In this document: in pieces, positions 45,160 through 58,440 of the stretch
Position numbering within the stretch: position 1 is the first letter of the stretch
Layout of the letters: each line of letters starts with the position of its first letter
Source of the DNA: Oxytricha trifallax
Taxonomy: Eukaryota > Ciliophora > Spirotrichea > Sporadotrichida > Oxytrichidae
DNA: 64,000 nt
Assembly (NCBI GenBank): GCA_000711775.1
Contig: ARYC01019284.1
Span: 1-64,000, forward strand
Reading direction: 5' to 3'
Notes under the pieces: model-generated
What the model was told of the DNA's origin: nothing
What the model saw: the letters and a program-made list of their open reading frames with translations, nothing else
Database searches by the model: none
Position numbers and translations under genes: made by a program

Positions 45160-45720
45160 GAAAATATGCTTTAAAATTCTTGAGAAACAAGGTTTTTTTT
45201 ATCTATTTCCTTATTACTTACCGATTCAAGATATAACAAAATTTCCGAAGCCAAGCAGTATTATTAATTGAATAGTTTAAGCGATAATATAGAGCAAGTT
45301 ATGGATGATTTTTAAAAAAGTCTCTTCTCTAAAGATCCATATTTTTATGGCCTACTAATCGTAATTTTATAGTTATTTTATTCTGAAATGTCGATGCAGA
45401 CGAAGAAATTTTTATGAAGCTTCCTTTTCTAAAATCTGTATTAATAAATATAAAAATAAATGGGTTGGTTACTAAAATGAGTAGATTTAAATGCTCGATA
45501 TAACACCAATATAATTTTAAGATATGATTCTACAGATTACTAGTTTAACTATGAATAATCATCTGCTTTAATTTAAAAGATGAACCCAGTTATATAATTG
45601 AGATTTTTCATGGATATAATAAAAAAGAAAAGAGATTGAATTTACACTTTGAAGGAATAAGGACCATTCTATTAAATATTATATATATATTTTTATGCCT
45701 TTAAAATCTATATTAGACTT
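45160..45720 (+). pseudogene. Coding patch with frame changes, unknown
   Basis: Successive plus-strand stretches: KILEKQGFFYLFPYYLPIQD; SLSDNIEQVMDDFQKSLF, SKDPYFYGLLIVILQ; NVDADEEIFMKLPFLKSV; KDEPSYIIEIFHGYNKKE, LNLHFEGIRTILLNIIY. They share strand and style and need three or four frame changes. No family recognised; starts immediately after the small AAAACCCC element. Confidence 0.35.
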
Positions 45721-46746
45721 TTACCTAATCTTTTTTTTTGTATTCTAGTAGTCCAAAGATTTAATCACTGCAATAGGTTTTCTTAAGCTCATCACATAAA
45801 AGATTCTAATAGTCTGATAGTTTTATCACTTTCACTTGTGACTAATCAAATATTCTTCTTTATTATTGCCCTTTTTTAGCCATCTCTATTATTGCCAACT
45901 TTTGGAAATCAGTTTAAACATTTGAACATCAGTGTAAACATTACAAAGCATTGGTATCATTTCAAAAAATATGTAAACAGTGATGATACCAACTCATCCA
46001 ACTCTTAAACTGTGGTCTTATGGTACACTAGTTTAATTTGATAGTTATACTAAATAAATCCCTCTCAATTTCAATTCAGAGTCTAATAGTTTAAAATGGT
46101 CTAATGTGTAAATAATTTAATTAATTAAAAAACAATTTTAAAATAATTATTAAAATAGACTACAAGACCGATAGACATGGTAGTTTAAATCATGGCGACA
46201 AAGTCTAATGTTTTTACGAATTTAAATAGTACAAGCCACTCATCAAATTCGTGTCATTTAATATAAATTACATAACTTTCGTATTTTATTTTTCAATTTT
46301 CCCAATTCAAATGTATTTATAATAGTAAATAAACTCATGAAATTAATTCGAATAGCTGTAGTTGAAAAAAAAAACATTAGTAAAATTTGATAAGAAAAAA
46401 ACACTAATTTTCTTAATTTTTGATATCTTTATAGCGATTTTCTCATTTTAATTATACTTTTTTATTATAATATAAAGATGATTCTTTGCTAATATTTAGT
46501 TTTTACTTTTGATGAAAAAAAAACAAAAATTTCATCATTTAACCATATTAAATTATATAATCATTTATTAAAATTAAATTGATTAGATATAAACATTTTA
46601 AAAGATATATTGATTAACAGAATAGATTGATTGCAAACTTATTTTAAAAATCAGCATATAGATGTTTACTTTTTTTCAAATAAAAAAGTCTATAACCTCA
46701 TTAATTTCACATTTACTCAATTTATTATATAAACACAATTTTTTAT
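45721..46746. other. AT-rich spacer, no gene seen
   Basis: No supported coding frame; AT-rich throughout. Confidence 0.45.
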
Positions 46747-47397
46747 AAGGTAGGATCACTAGAATTTGAATTAATTTAAATCTACGAAATACAAGAGATA
46801 TATTTATATTAAAAGCTTAAACATTCATAATTAAAACCTATTAGAGATATTTATATTTGCTACTGCTTATCTCACTGAATCTGCGTATATTCGTTGCTTT
46901 ATAGCTGTTCATTCCGCTGTCTGTCTAACTATCTCCGTTGTTACAGTAGAATGAGTCGGTTGCTTATTCGGGTTCACAATAATCTATGTTTTCTGTAAGT
47001 TGTAAGTGCCTCTCTTATACATTTGTGTGAATTATCGCGTTTAGTTTAACTTATGTGGAGTCTAACAGTATACTGTTAGACTCCACATAAGTTAAACTAA
47101 AACGCGATAATTAAAACACAAATGTATAAGAAGAGGCACTTACAACACTACGGAACATAAGATTATTTGTGACACCGAATAAGCAACCGACTCATTCTAC
47201 TGTAACAACGGAGATAGTTAGACAGACAGCGGAATGACTAACATAAAAACGAGATATACGCAGATTCAGTGAGATAAGCAGTAAGCAAAATATAAAATCT
47301 CTAATAGGTTTTAATTATGAATGTTTAAGCTTTAATATAAATATATCTCTTGTATTTCGTAGATTTAAATTAATTCAAATTCTAGTGATCCTACCCT
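46747..47397. mobile_element. Foldback element, family III
   Basis: Palindrome of 651 bases centred at about 47073, where TGTTAGACTCCACATAAG and its complement abut with almost no spacer. Ends are TAGGATCACTAGAATTTG and its complement. Arms differ by small indels and substitutions mainly near 46890-47000 versus 47140-47270. No coding frame. Confidence 0.85.
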
Positions 47398-49620
47398 ATT
47401 AAATACATATTTTTGCTGTACCTTTTCTAGTCTAATAAACTAAGTTACGTTGCATTTTAAAATTTGCCTATAAAAACTTAATTATTATGAATCCTACAAC
47501 AATTTTCGCTAGACAACAAATCTATATAAATTAAATAATTACTACTGATTTATATTAATTTTAGATTATATAAAAAGATAATAATATTCAACTCATTTTT
47601 TCACAATAATCTCATTAAAATTATTTCCCTATTATTTCTATTTTATCATTAATCTTATTAAAAATGAACTTTACATATTTATCAAAGTGTTGCAAAAATT
47701 TATACTTTAGTTTAATTCATCAATTTTTCTATGATCCAAAATTCAACCACAGCTATGTAAATCCATTTTCTTTTATTTTCTACTCATTTCTTAAAGAGTC
47801 TGAACTTTATCTTGTAAACAGCTTTGTTTATGGTAAGTACATAAAAATTAGACATAAAAATGGATATAAGGTAAACTTATCTTGTGAGTAGTTTAGCATA
47901 TTGTTAATCATTCTTTAATTCAGATTGATATAAGATAACTTTACAACATTCTGAATTAATCAGTAATTAATTTTGATTGTATTTTAAATATTTATGAACA
48001 TGCATCATTCAGTCCATTTATAAATCTATAAAAGCTTCATGCCAATATTATCCAATGCAATTATTATATAATAAGGTCTATATACTCAGAACATACATTT
48101 AAACTTATAGGTTCATACAGTGTGTTTTAAATCTTCCTAAATAAGTATTTTATAGGTTTTCTATACCACTTTTACAATCAATTGTAAAGACTTATTCTCA
48201 AATAATAGTTTATTAAAAATCAATTATTATATTTGAACAAAATTATTATAATAAATTTTTGGAGAATTATTCATTAGAAAATTTCTATCTACAGAGATAT
48301 GTATTGAATTTAATCTTACTTCTTTTTTTTTAAATTTATACACTACCTTTAAGATTAGAACATGTGCATCCCACACAATTTTATTCATAATTTATGAAAT
48401 AAAAGATCTCAATAGAATTTCATTAAAATTAACTATCACAGCGCGAAATTAAATTTAACTGTAATACTAATCTATAAAATTAAAAATCATTAATTACTTA
48501 ATGCTTTATAGTAAGATTATTCTGTTAATCTAATTGCTAATACTGCATGAGAAGTCAGAGATAAGATATATTTACTAGTTAAATTATGGGCCAACTTTAT
48601 CTAAATTATTTTCAATAAAATCAATATCTTAAACTTCTGATACTTAAGATGTTAAAAAATTCATGAGATATTTATTCTGCTATGTCATGTTTAAAAATCA
48701 TTAAAGTTATACTCCTCAAATATGTTTGAAAAAGGTAATATCCTATTTTAGAATCATTTGAATTTAATAGTAAAAAATAAAAAATTTATCATTAAAAAAG
48801 AACTGCAACTATTAAGCGGAATTGGTAATCTGCATATCCATTTAATATTTATAGCTTTGTGTTAAGCATGTAGTCAAAAAATAAAGTTTAGATGATATCA
48901 TCAATGTTAAGAAGAATAAAATAATTGGATAATAATTAAACATAATTATGTCATGAATATTTTGATATATTTAATTTTCTCCCATATCTTTCTCATATTT
49001 ACATTAAATAAATCCTAAATAATCTCATATTTATATTATAACTTATAGAAATTTTTTTAATGAAAAAATAAACTAGAACTGTGATGTTAAAATCTATTTA
49101 ATGAAGCCTATGAAGTTGTAAGTGTAAAGAATTCATTATACAAAGTAAATTGCTGGCTTTGAATGTGCAGTAACTCTTCTGGTTGATACATTCTTTTCTA
49201 AATTATTTCAAATCTATAATTAACAGCATTTTATTATCCAGAGATGTGCAATAAGGTTGCATATAAAATTAAATAAGCAAAAACTGTTAGAAACTAAAAG
49301 GACAACTTATTATTTTTAAAATCTCTGACTCAAATTTATAGATTTTATCTTTAATTCCAAGTTAAACATTTTAAAATTGATAATTAATCCGAATTATTTT
49401 TTTATAATGAGTTTGTTAATTTTTCTCATCACCATTTTTCACACAAAAAATATCCAATGAATAATACTTCAAAGTATGTTTTAAGTTTTATAATTTCTTA
49501 GTGATTTCTCAGTAAATATAGTTTTTTCTAAAAGATTAATGTGATATATAAATTTATTTCGTAATTTTTAGATTTTCTCCTTTATTTCTCTTCTTTCAAA
49601 TATTTCATAACTATAAAGCA
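47398..49620. other. AT-rich stretch, one weak ORF
   Basis: AT-rich. A frame at 47664-47955 (MNFTYLSKCCKNLYFSLIH, then SHSYVNPF-like residues) lacks TAA/TAG/TGA for 75 codons but has no other support. Nothing else assigned. Confidence 0.35.
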
Positions 49621-50520
49621 ATTATAATTAAAATGTGGAAACTGTTAAAATAAAATCAAAAAGAGATCAAATAAAATTATGATGATCTCAATACACAAGA
49701 GTTAAGATCCAACAGTCACTAATTTGAATTAAGTTTCAATAGATCTTTATTTAACTTTAATGTATTAATCAACTAATTAAAAATGGAATTTTGTTTTTTT
49801 AACTTTTCTCACTTTTTGTATTTATTGTTCATCGATCAAGTAAATGTTGTAGCTGATCTTCAAGTTTTTTCATAATTTTCATAGATATCTTCAGGGTATC
49901 TTCCTGAAAAAAATTAGAGTGTGGAGAGTGGGAAGTCTAACATCACTAATAACAGTAGTAGTATCAGTAACATTCTCAAAATCAAGCATTTCTCAATCTG
50001 GTTGAAATTCAAGAGAATTTCAATATTTTACATCACTATTTTTTTCTTTGTTTTCATCAACATCATCTTGATCATAATCTTCATAATTTAGTATCACATC
50101 TATAAATTCTATTTTAAAAAATTTTTTTTAGAAAAAATCCCAGATTGAGAAATGCTTGATTTTGAGAATGTTACTGATACTACTACTGTTATTAGTGATG
50201 TTAGACTTCCCACTCTCCACACTCTAATTTTTTTCAGGAAGATACCCTGAAGATATCTATGAAAATTATGAAAAAACTTGAAGATCAGCTACAACATTTA
50301 CTTGATCGATGAACAATAAATACAAAAAGTGAGAAAAGTTAAAAAAACAAAATTCCATTTTTAATTAGTTGATTAATACATTAAAGTTAAATAAAGATCT
50401 ATTGAAACTTAATTCAAATTAGTGACTGTTGGATCTTAACTCTTGTGTATTGAGATCATCATAATTTTATTTGATCTCTTTTTGATTTTATTTTAACAGT
50501 TTCCACATTTTAATTATAAT
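49621..50520. mobile_element. Foldback element, family IV
   Basis: Arms of about 385 bases (49621-50005 and 50136-50520) are essentially identical inverted copies around a 130-base AT-rich loop. In the right arm a possible splice acceptor (TTTTTTTCAG) precedes EDTLKISMKIMKKLEDQLQH, a coiled-coil-like stretch ending in TGA; the left arm encodes the same on the minus strand. Ends begin ATTATAATTAAAATGTGG. Confidence 0.85.
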
Positions 50521-51589
50521 TTTTTAATATTAGTATATTTTAACTTTCTAGCAAAAACTGAATTTGAAATATTTTATCATTAATTTGTTGACTTATGTAG
50601 AAAGTCATTTAGTAAATGAACTCAAGTCTTATAAATTAGGTTTTATTGATTATTAAAGTATTAGATTAGTAATTATTTTTGCATGAACAAATATAAATAG
50701 ATTTAGTTAATTTATTTATTCCTATCTAAAAGCAAGCTTTTAAAGGATAAAAATCAAATAAATGAATAATCGTGAAAAAAACATCCAAATTAAATTAATA
50801 GGGCAAAAAAAGGCTTTGTTAAAAGTCAAGAAATTCTTAATTAAAATATAATTGATAAAAATGCTAATCTTCTTTATAGTATAGAAATTTAACGCAAAAG
50901 TATGATGATTTCAGAAAGGAATTTTGAATAATTTTGTCTATTAAAAATTTAATATAAAACTAGGAGATAATGATTATCAAGTTCAATACAAATTTATTCA
51001 AAGATAATTATAACTTGCTAAAGCTGTAAAATTTCATTGAGATAACTATTGATATTTATCTAAATAAATTTATTTAGGTGTTGCTATAGAAGAATTAATT
51101 TGCAAAGTAAAGTATTTAAACTTCAAGATTCTCTTCAAATATGTTATTAAATGTTGAGGGCGCTAAACAATCAGTATATTCGCTCTTTATTTTTATTTGA
51201 GAACCTTCTATCATATGCCATTGTAAATTCAATCAAAATTAATCTTGTCTCTAGTTAATTAAGTTTGATTTAATGTCTTGAATCACTTCTATGTTTTGAC
51301 CTTAATTTTTTTAATAATACTTCAGTTTACGATCTTTCACAGATTCTTTAGTATATTTAAAAGAAGCTCCTCCTCTCTAAATACTTTACAAAGCTTAATG
51401 AAGGATATAAGAAAGGGAAATTATTCATAATCATACATGATTGTTTACTAACCTTTCAATGCTACTCGCTAAAATTCGTTAGATTGTAGTTAACTAGCTA
51501 TGATTCAAAATCATACACTGATGAATAAAGTAAACCTTTTCAGAATTTCGTTCTTATTATTTTCATGCTACAATAAGTATTTATATCTC
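50521..51589. other. AT-rich spacer, no gene seen
   Basis: AT-rich; no supported feature. Confidence 0.45.
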
Positions 51590-51725
51590 TATATTGAGAG
51601 ACCTGAGCAGTATCTAGTCGGCAAAAAGGAAATGTATGATAAAAGATAGTAGAGAATCTTAATAATTACGCCCTAGCAATTCATTTTAGCCGATACTTAT
51701 TTAAAGGCTCGAAATGTTTGTTGCT
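51590..51725 (+). repeat. Dispersed repeat R1, diverged copy c
   Basis: Shares GTCGGCAAAAAGGAAATG, TAGAGAATCT and GCAATTCATTTTAGCCGA with the copies at 13-183 and 1202-1373, then diverges. Further weak similarity to 567-625 appears at 52140-52200. Confidence 0.65.
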
Positions 51726-54718
51726 AACTTTATCTTTTACCAAAAACAATAATTCTAAATTTTTAATATAACATTTTAGATATGAAGCAATTAGGATTTT
51801 ATTGTGGATTTAGATGAAGTGTCAAAATAATCAAAATCTTGAGTTATGGAAAAGGGAAACTTAATTTTAATCATGATTCAAATACAAACGTACCACTTTA
51901 ACGACTTAAATTTATCTAACATATCGCCTATGGTTTTCTAAGAACTATTTTCCTTTCCTTCTCTTTGCATTGTTTACTTTTATAAATCTTTTTAACTTAA
52001 AAACTTATGTGATTACTATTCTTACTATTTCTTGTTGGTAGACATATTTTGAATAAGAAATTGAAATTTTGAGCTAGATTAAAATTAAATCACTGAGTTG
52101 ATATTGAAGCAATACTAAATAAAATATCAAACATTTGTCTCGTAGCAATTAAAACATGCAAAGCTGTAATAAGCCTTTCTATTTTTCATTAATCTCTCAA
52201 GTCACTATATTCTTTGAACTTTATTGATTTAAATTTTTTTTCAATTTTAAAGTTCCTATAATCTCTATTATAGCAAGTCCCTTTTTGATTTTATTTAGAT
52301 TCTTCTTAAGTTCTTATAAGCGGGGGTTCCTCTTAACCGATACTTTCAATGGAAGATATAATCAAAGTTTTTTTTAAAGATATTAGCCCAATTCATTACC
52401 CGCAACAAATGTTTGAAATTTTATAACTTTTCATTATCAGCAATCGTCATGATACTTTTCTTACGAGACTAATTAACAAATTATTTTCTCCATTAATATG
52501 TTACTTTTATAAATTGAGAATCTTTTATTGTTAATTTATTTTTACATATATTTATTGAAAATTATCAATATTTTTATTACATTTTTTTTATAATTGAGAT
52601 CTTTATTATTTAATTTACATGAATCGAATATATTTGATTAAATTTTATATCATTTACAGTTTAATTTTAATTTTATCGGAATTCACTTATATTTTTGTTT
52701 AGTAATATCTGATAATTACTTGAGCTCTCTTGAAAACTTTATGCCAATAAAAAGATTATTTTCAATCAATCATTATAATAAATAATATAATCAAAATTAT
52801 AAATATTATTTCTAATATAATATTTAATTATTTTAGTATTATTAGAATTGTTCTTATAAATAATATTATTGTATTAGGAATGCGTAAGAGTTTGTAAATA
52901 AATTAAAAATTTAATCTATTTTAAATTAATGGCAGTTAAAGTTCTCTATATATTTAAATATATTGAGATCATTCGATTAAGAATTTAATATTTGCTGGGC
53001 TTTATCAATAACGCTTCTATTTATCTCACTTTAAAGATGAGATAAAATTCCTTCAAGTTATAAGTTTTAGTTAATTACGAATTCTATTTTTAGCAAATAC
53101 CATACTTATTAGGTTTGCACATTATTAACTGCTACAATTAACTCTATACTTTGTATTTAATTATAATTAATTTCAAAAAATCAAATGAATTCCTACGATA
53201 TTATTCTTATAATCAATCCTAAACTATGTTTTATTTACATTTCTCAGTTTAATACAAATAAATAATATATTAAAATTAAAAATAATAATGAATTTTTAAA
53301 AATGGAATATTCTGCTAATTCTTAAGTGTCAAATTGTAAGTTTTATATATAAGAAAAACTTTATCAATGTCCTTACTGTATGATCACTCTATTTTATTTT
53401 TCTATTAAAAACATGTTTAAAAGTCCGAAGAAATTTTTTAAATTATCGAATCTATAAATTATTATATTTAGTTTTAATATAAAAAAATGCTATGATTATA
53501 GTTGATTTTTATAAAAATAAAAATTAAATGAAGATAAATGCTAAAATTTGCTTGATTATTAAATAAATTACATCTGTAATAAATAAATAATTTATAATGC
53601 AATAAATTCATCTGTCATCTAAATAATATATCTAAATTAATATCATTAATGCTTATCATTTATTTTTTTAATTATTTATTTTCAATAATTTATATTTTCT
53701 TGAGCATTTTAATTTAATATATTATATAATAGCAATTATAAGTATCACAAAAATTATATTATTTCATCTTGATATTCTGATTCTTCGATATACCGAAATC
53801 TTTTGATTTACTATTTTAATTTTTATCAAACTTTTAACTTTCATTTGAGAGTAATTTTAATCTATAAAACTAAATTTTTGTAAGTAAAATCTTTATGTAA
53901 AAAATGAAAATGATCTTTATTAATGCATAGATTATAAATGAAATAAATTAAAGTATGAATATATATTAAATGAAATTAATTAAAGATTAAATTTAATATA
54001 ATAACCGTATGCAAATTATTTAAAATATAAAACTTTTTTGATAAAAGGAAAAAAATTAATAAATATACATATATTTATTCTAGGTAGTATTTAGGTAGGA
54101 AAATAACAAAGCCTCAAGTATAATTAAAAGGGCTTTTTCAAAAGTATTGATTTAGTGATTTGAGTGACGGCTTGACATTAATTTCATGTTTGGCATACTT
54201 TATTTAGTCAAATAGCTTTATTCAAAATCATCTTAAAAACTATTATGATCTTCATTTGATGCTCTTAAAGCCAAAATATTTTATATTTAAGTGAGTTGTT
54301 CATAAAAATATATAAAAACTCAAATTATAGTGTTTTTGCCATCTATGTGATTTTTGTGCACTTCAAAATGCTAAATGCAATAAAATAATATTTAATTGAT
54401 AGTAATATTTTAAAACATTTGCTATTAGCAATACAATTAAAATATAAAGGCTTGATGACAACTCTAGTTTATTAGAGATGTTTTGCTAAAAGTCTATTTC
54501 GAATATCTACTCTAGTCGTCATATTCTTATCATTCTTTTATGCCTGCATTTCTTTTGATTTTAAGATATCCTAAAATATAAATATATTAATCAGAGACAC
54601 TTTATAAATAATCACTTTTAATTTTATTTAAAATAAATTCTCAATGTAATAAACTTCGTTACTTTATTTGACCATCGAGTTTTGTAATAAATTTGCTCAT
54701 TGATTTCGAGATAATTTA
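51726..54718. other. Long AT-rich stretch, no supported gene
   Basis: About 3 kb of very AT-rich sequence. No coherent frame, inverted-repeat element or RNA gene seen. Confidence 0.5.
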
Positions 54719-54757
54719 GGAGTAAAAATTAACTTACGAGTGGTTAAAATTTACTCC
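54719..54757. repeat. 39-base hairpin repeat, copy 1
   Basis: GGAGTAAA-type arm, short spacer and complementary TTTACTCC arm. An almost identical copy in the same orientation is at 62806-62844. The two lie 8.1 kb apart, outside the methyltransferase gene and downstream of gene A. Confidence 0.75.
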
Positions 54758-54940
54758 TACATTATAATCAAAATGCTTTTCTCTAATAATATAATTGAAA
54801 CGTTCAAATAAACTTTGAGAAAAGACAAATGTTTACAATTATACAAAATTTTCAATAAAAAAAGGTTAAAAAGGTAAATAATCTAATTAAGAACTTCAAT
54901 AAATAAAAGTCAAGAATGTAAAAAAATTAAACTAACCTTA

Positions 54941-56014
54941 ATGAGTCAGTATTCGATGTGCTCATGGAAAATGCAGTGAGAGAGATTGAGGAAGAAAAGT
55001 AATTCATTTGCACCTACTGTTAATAGCATTATGCCACGCCGTTAACCAGGCGAACCATTGGAATAAATCAGAAACATGCATCTTATTTCACATTATTATA
55101 AAGAGTCGAAGGCTTACTACAAAATCTGGAATACTTGAGGTGTTTTAAGACTTTCCCTTAAACTTCTAACTCCAAAAGACACATTTTTTTAAATATGTTC
55201 ATTAGTTGACAAATCGCTTATCAAAAATAAACAGAGTATCTATGACGAAAAGGAAATAGATAGATGGAACTATGGCAAAATAAGTTCATAAAAGTAGATA
55301 CAAGACCTAAAATAATCAGAGCTTAGAGTGCCAGAGTTCATTTACGAAGTTAAGGGTGGATATATTTGCAAAGCGTGGATAAATTATTTCAAATAATAAT
55401 TCAAACTTGAGTTGCCAATAAGACTTCAATCAAATGAGAGAAATGACTATTTGTGGGAGAATTTTATTGCTGCTATGTTAAAGGTGGTGGGCGCTCTATT
55501 TAAGATAGTTGTTTAGGACAATCCATGGAAAGGGCAGAAAGCACTCCCCTATGAGTATCTATCAAATAAAAGCTTGAGATAAATTCCACTAAATTAAATT
55601 CAAAAAGAAGGCATCATATTCTACTGGACGCTTTTCAATACTTAGCAGGAAGGATTTAAAATTTTATAAGACTAAGGATATAAAGTCGTTAAGGTACTTG
55701 AATGGGTTAAACTGACAAATAAAGGAAACCTAATTAACAGTAAAAACCCAGAATACTCAAAAGAATATTGCTTAATTGGCATTAAAGGCAGCTTGTATGA
55801 AAACTTTATAAAGAATATTCCAGATTAAATAATTGTAGAAAGAAGACAACACTCAGAGAAACCAGAGGAATTTTGGAGCATGATTAATTCATTATTTGGA
55901 GAAGAATACAGATTAGAGATTTTCACAAGATCAAACTCAGAGAAGATGAATACAGTTCATATTGGAAATTAAATAATTGGGGAAGAAGAAATGAGAATTA
56001 CTAAATTTATTTGA
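54941..56014 (+). CDS. MT-A70 family adenine methyltransferase
   Basis: One frame of 357 codons from ATG 54941 to TGA 56012-56014 with TAA/TAG as Gln and two in-frame TGAs (54977 and 55136). The C-terminal half has the MT-A70 order: FKIVVQDNPW (the catalytic DPPW position, here DNPW), LPYEYLSNKSLR, EGIIFYWTLFNT, YKVVKVLEWVKLTNKG, EYCLIGIKG, the HSEKPEEFWSMI segment and near the end VHIGNQI, where the family has a G-N-Q. The N-terminal part is basic (ERLRKKSNSF, MPRRQPGEPLEQ). The family methylates N6 of adenine in RNA or DNA; ciliates use members for DNA 6mA. It lies directly next to transposase sequence on its right. The P-to-N change in the motif could weaken catalysis. Identification is firm, activity is not. 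Confidence 0.85.
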
Positions 56015-56379
56015 ATAATTAATTAACTAAAATTATTTATCGAACAAACTAAAAATAAATAAATAAATTTTTTAATTAACTTAGAATGTTTGAATTTTAA
56101 ACTTAGATTTTATTTAACTTTTAATTAATTAAGTTAATTGTTCATTTCGTTTATTCAAGAGTATTGTATCTGACAATGATAGGTAATCTCTTTAAGTTTC
56201 TTTTCTTAGATATTCATGGATTTATAAAATTAATTATTTGGGGATCAAATATTTTTTAGGTAAATGCCATCTTTAGTATGGTTAAGGTTACTGAAAAAAA
56301 CTTTTCTTAATCCAATCAAAATTACTAGTCAAAATCTGATGTGTTAGACTTTTAATAAATTCTTCTCTGCTAATTTACT

Positions 56380-56403
56380 CAAGCATCTATGATATCCTTC
56401 TTG
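56380..56403 (-). pseudogene. 3' end of the split transposase, beyond the TBE element
   Basis: Removing the TBE element and one ATT joins AAIK to KKDIIDA followed by TGA, giving the natural continuation of the gene at 60245-61660. A short remnant only. Confidence 0.5.
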
Positions 56404-56489
56404 ATTCAAAACACCAAAACTCCTTAGTGAGGTTTATAAGAGCTTTGATTTGTAGGAAATATGTTAGGGGTTGGGGTGATTAATAGGTT

Positions 56490-57937
56490 TTAATGTGAAA
56501 TTTATAGTAAATGCATTCAATTTAATCAACAAAATGCACTTTTGGATCGTGTGTGAGAGGTCTGACGTTTATCTTACTTAACCACCACTCTATTTGCTCT
56601 ATCGATATGTCTGCTCTTGAGTTTGGTTTTATTATTATTTATTCTGCCATTTGTTTCATTGATTGAGATATCCTTGTTTTGTCTATAAATTTAAACTACT
56701 TTATTCTTTATTAAGCATCCTTCTCGCATCTTGTAGAGTAATAATCATTATGAGGCATATCGTACTCTTCTATTATTATTGCTGCTGAAGCCCACACGTC
56801 CCATTGAAAGCTATCCAGTCTTCTCTTTCTGGATAATAGCCTGGAGTCCCCATAATAGTTCCTTGCCTTGATACTTCGACTCTTAAAGCTCTGTTGAAAT
56901 CTATTATTGTCACTCTTACAATAGAGAAGTTTATCATAATATTCTCAGGCTTCAAATCTTTGTGAACAAAGCCTAACTTGTGCAGATCTTTTATACCTTG
57001 TATGGTCTATGTTGCTATTAATGCAAGTACTTATGATTTCTTTGATCAGTTATAAAATCCCTGAGAGTCATTTCATAGAGAGGAAGTCTGAAAGCAATAT
57101 GATTATTTGCAATGAGAACTGTATCTAGCTTTATTAAGTAACTACACTCTTTAAACTTTGCTTGAGTGTACTCGATACTAATTATTAAACTCCATTTAAT
57201 ATTTATCATCACTAAGAAGGTAGTTGAAGGGATAGACCATTTATGCGTATTGATGATCATTGATAACTTTCTTATCAAAGGAGTCTTCTAAAATAAGGTA
57301 GCTTTATAGGGAAGTGTCTAAGTCAATTTGAGAAAGAACAGGAATTTTCTTGTATTAAATTTTTATCATTATTTTTGTTATTTCTGATGTCAGTTGGTTA
57401 CGTGCCTTCCTTACACATTCTAACTCTCTAGCTTATTCAGGCACCACTTCTTTAGAATATTCTCTAGCTTTTCTTTGTTTAGAAGCTTCAGCTCTATCAT
57501 GCTTTACAACTTCTATATCTTTCTTGTGAACTTTTAAAAGATGTCTCTTCAAGTTTCTTGTATGAGAGTTTTGCTTATGACACTCAAATCAATCATACTT
57601 TCCAGCAATTTTATCGTGCTTGAAGAAAACAGTGTCTGTACCAGTTTGACTTATGAGCGAAATCTCTCTCACACAACTCACAAAAGTATACTTTTACTTC
57701 TTCAGTTTACATTGGAATTTTATTAATACCTTTCACCTCTTCTCTGTCTCCCACACACTTTTTCGCCATTTTTTTCAATTATTAAATTCTATTTTAATAA
57801 CACAAACCTCAAATGATAGCTCTGGTAGTTCTTTATGAGAATTCATCTCACAGCTATCACACTTTTTTTGCTGCCAAAGGAAAGTCTCATTTAGTTTGAT
57901 GGAAGTGTTGCTGTTTTCTCAAATTGTTAGCGCTCAT
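56490..57937 (-). pseudogene. TBE 57-kDa-type zinc-finger protein kinase, frameshifted
   Basis: Start ATG 57937 (MSANNLRKQQHFHQ). Zinc-binding part: KKCDSCEMNSH, then YFCELCERDFAHKSNWYRH, a canonical C2H2 finger, and a second finger FECHKQNSHTRNLKRH whose first Cys position is a TGA. Kinase part: TQAKFKECSYLIKLDTVL (N lobe), GIKDLHKLGFVHKDLKPEN (catalytic loop), TIIDFNRALR (DFG as DFN), GTPGYYPERE and FQWDVWASAAII. At least three frameshifts are needed. Length of about 485 codons fits the 57-kDa TBE protein. Divergently oriented to the 22-kDa-type gene. All kinase landmarks remain recognisable, so loss of function is recent or these are reading errors. Confidence 0.8.
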
Positions 57938-58144
57938 ATTTAAATTTGAATTTAAAATTATAAAACTGCATCTATAACTGAGAGCTTATATAAAGGCTTT
58001 GCAAGCCTACAGGTTTCAAAGAGTGTTTTTAGAGTAAAAGAGAAAAAAGATGAGTGTTAAGAGAAGATCCAGCTCTAAATATGAGTGAGAAAGTAATCAT
58101 TTTTACTATCAATAATAAGTTGATTAGTGCACTTATCGATTTAG

Positions 58145-58238
58145 GAGGTGCACCTTATTAAGTACGTACTGGTTTAGGAGATATTTTGTGATTTTATGAT
58201 TAAATTTAGGGTGCTCCTAATCAAGTACGTACCAATTT
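58145..58238. promoter_or_regulatory. Repeated motif between divergent TBE genes
   Basis: In the 500-base gap between the kinase (minus) and the 22-kDa-type gene (plus), two imperfect copies of a 30-base unit occur: AGGTGCACCTTATTAAGTAC near 58145 and GGGTGCTCCTAATCAAGTAC near 58208, each followed by GTAC and TTTA. Position and repetition suggest a shared control region; no function is shown. Confidence 0.3.
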
Positions 58239-58440
58239 AAATTTAAAAATATGGAACTATAACAGAAGAAATTGAAATCAATCTTTCAAGTTTGAAATTA
58301 GTTCTCAAGACCTTCTCCATATCCTTCTTAGAGATTGACCTCCTATAGGATACCCATTTTTAATAGTAAGTTTTACACAGGAAAATAATTGAAATCAATA
58401 AATTTAAATTTGAATATCATTTCTTAGATCTGTAAAAAAG

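Noticed and set aside
56140-56483. Kinase frame continuing past the left TBE end
   Set aside because: It stays open to about 56140 only because TGA is the sole stop; the element boundary and lack of kinase features argue against it.
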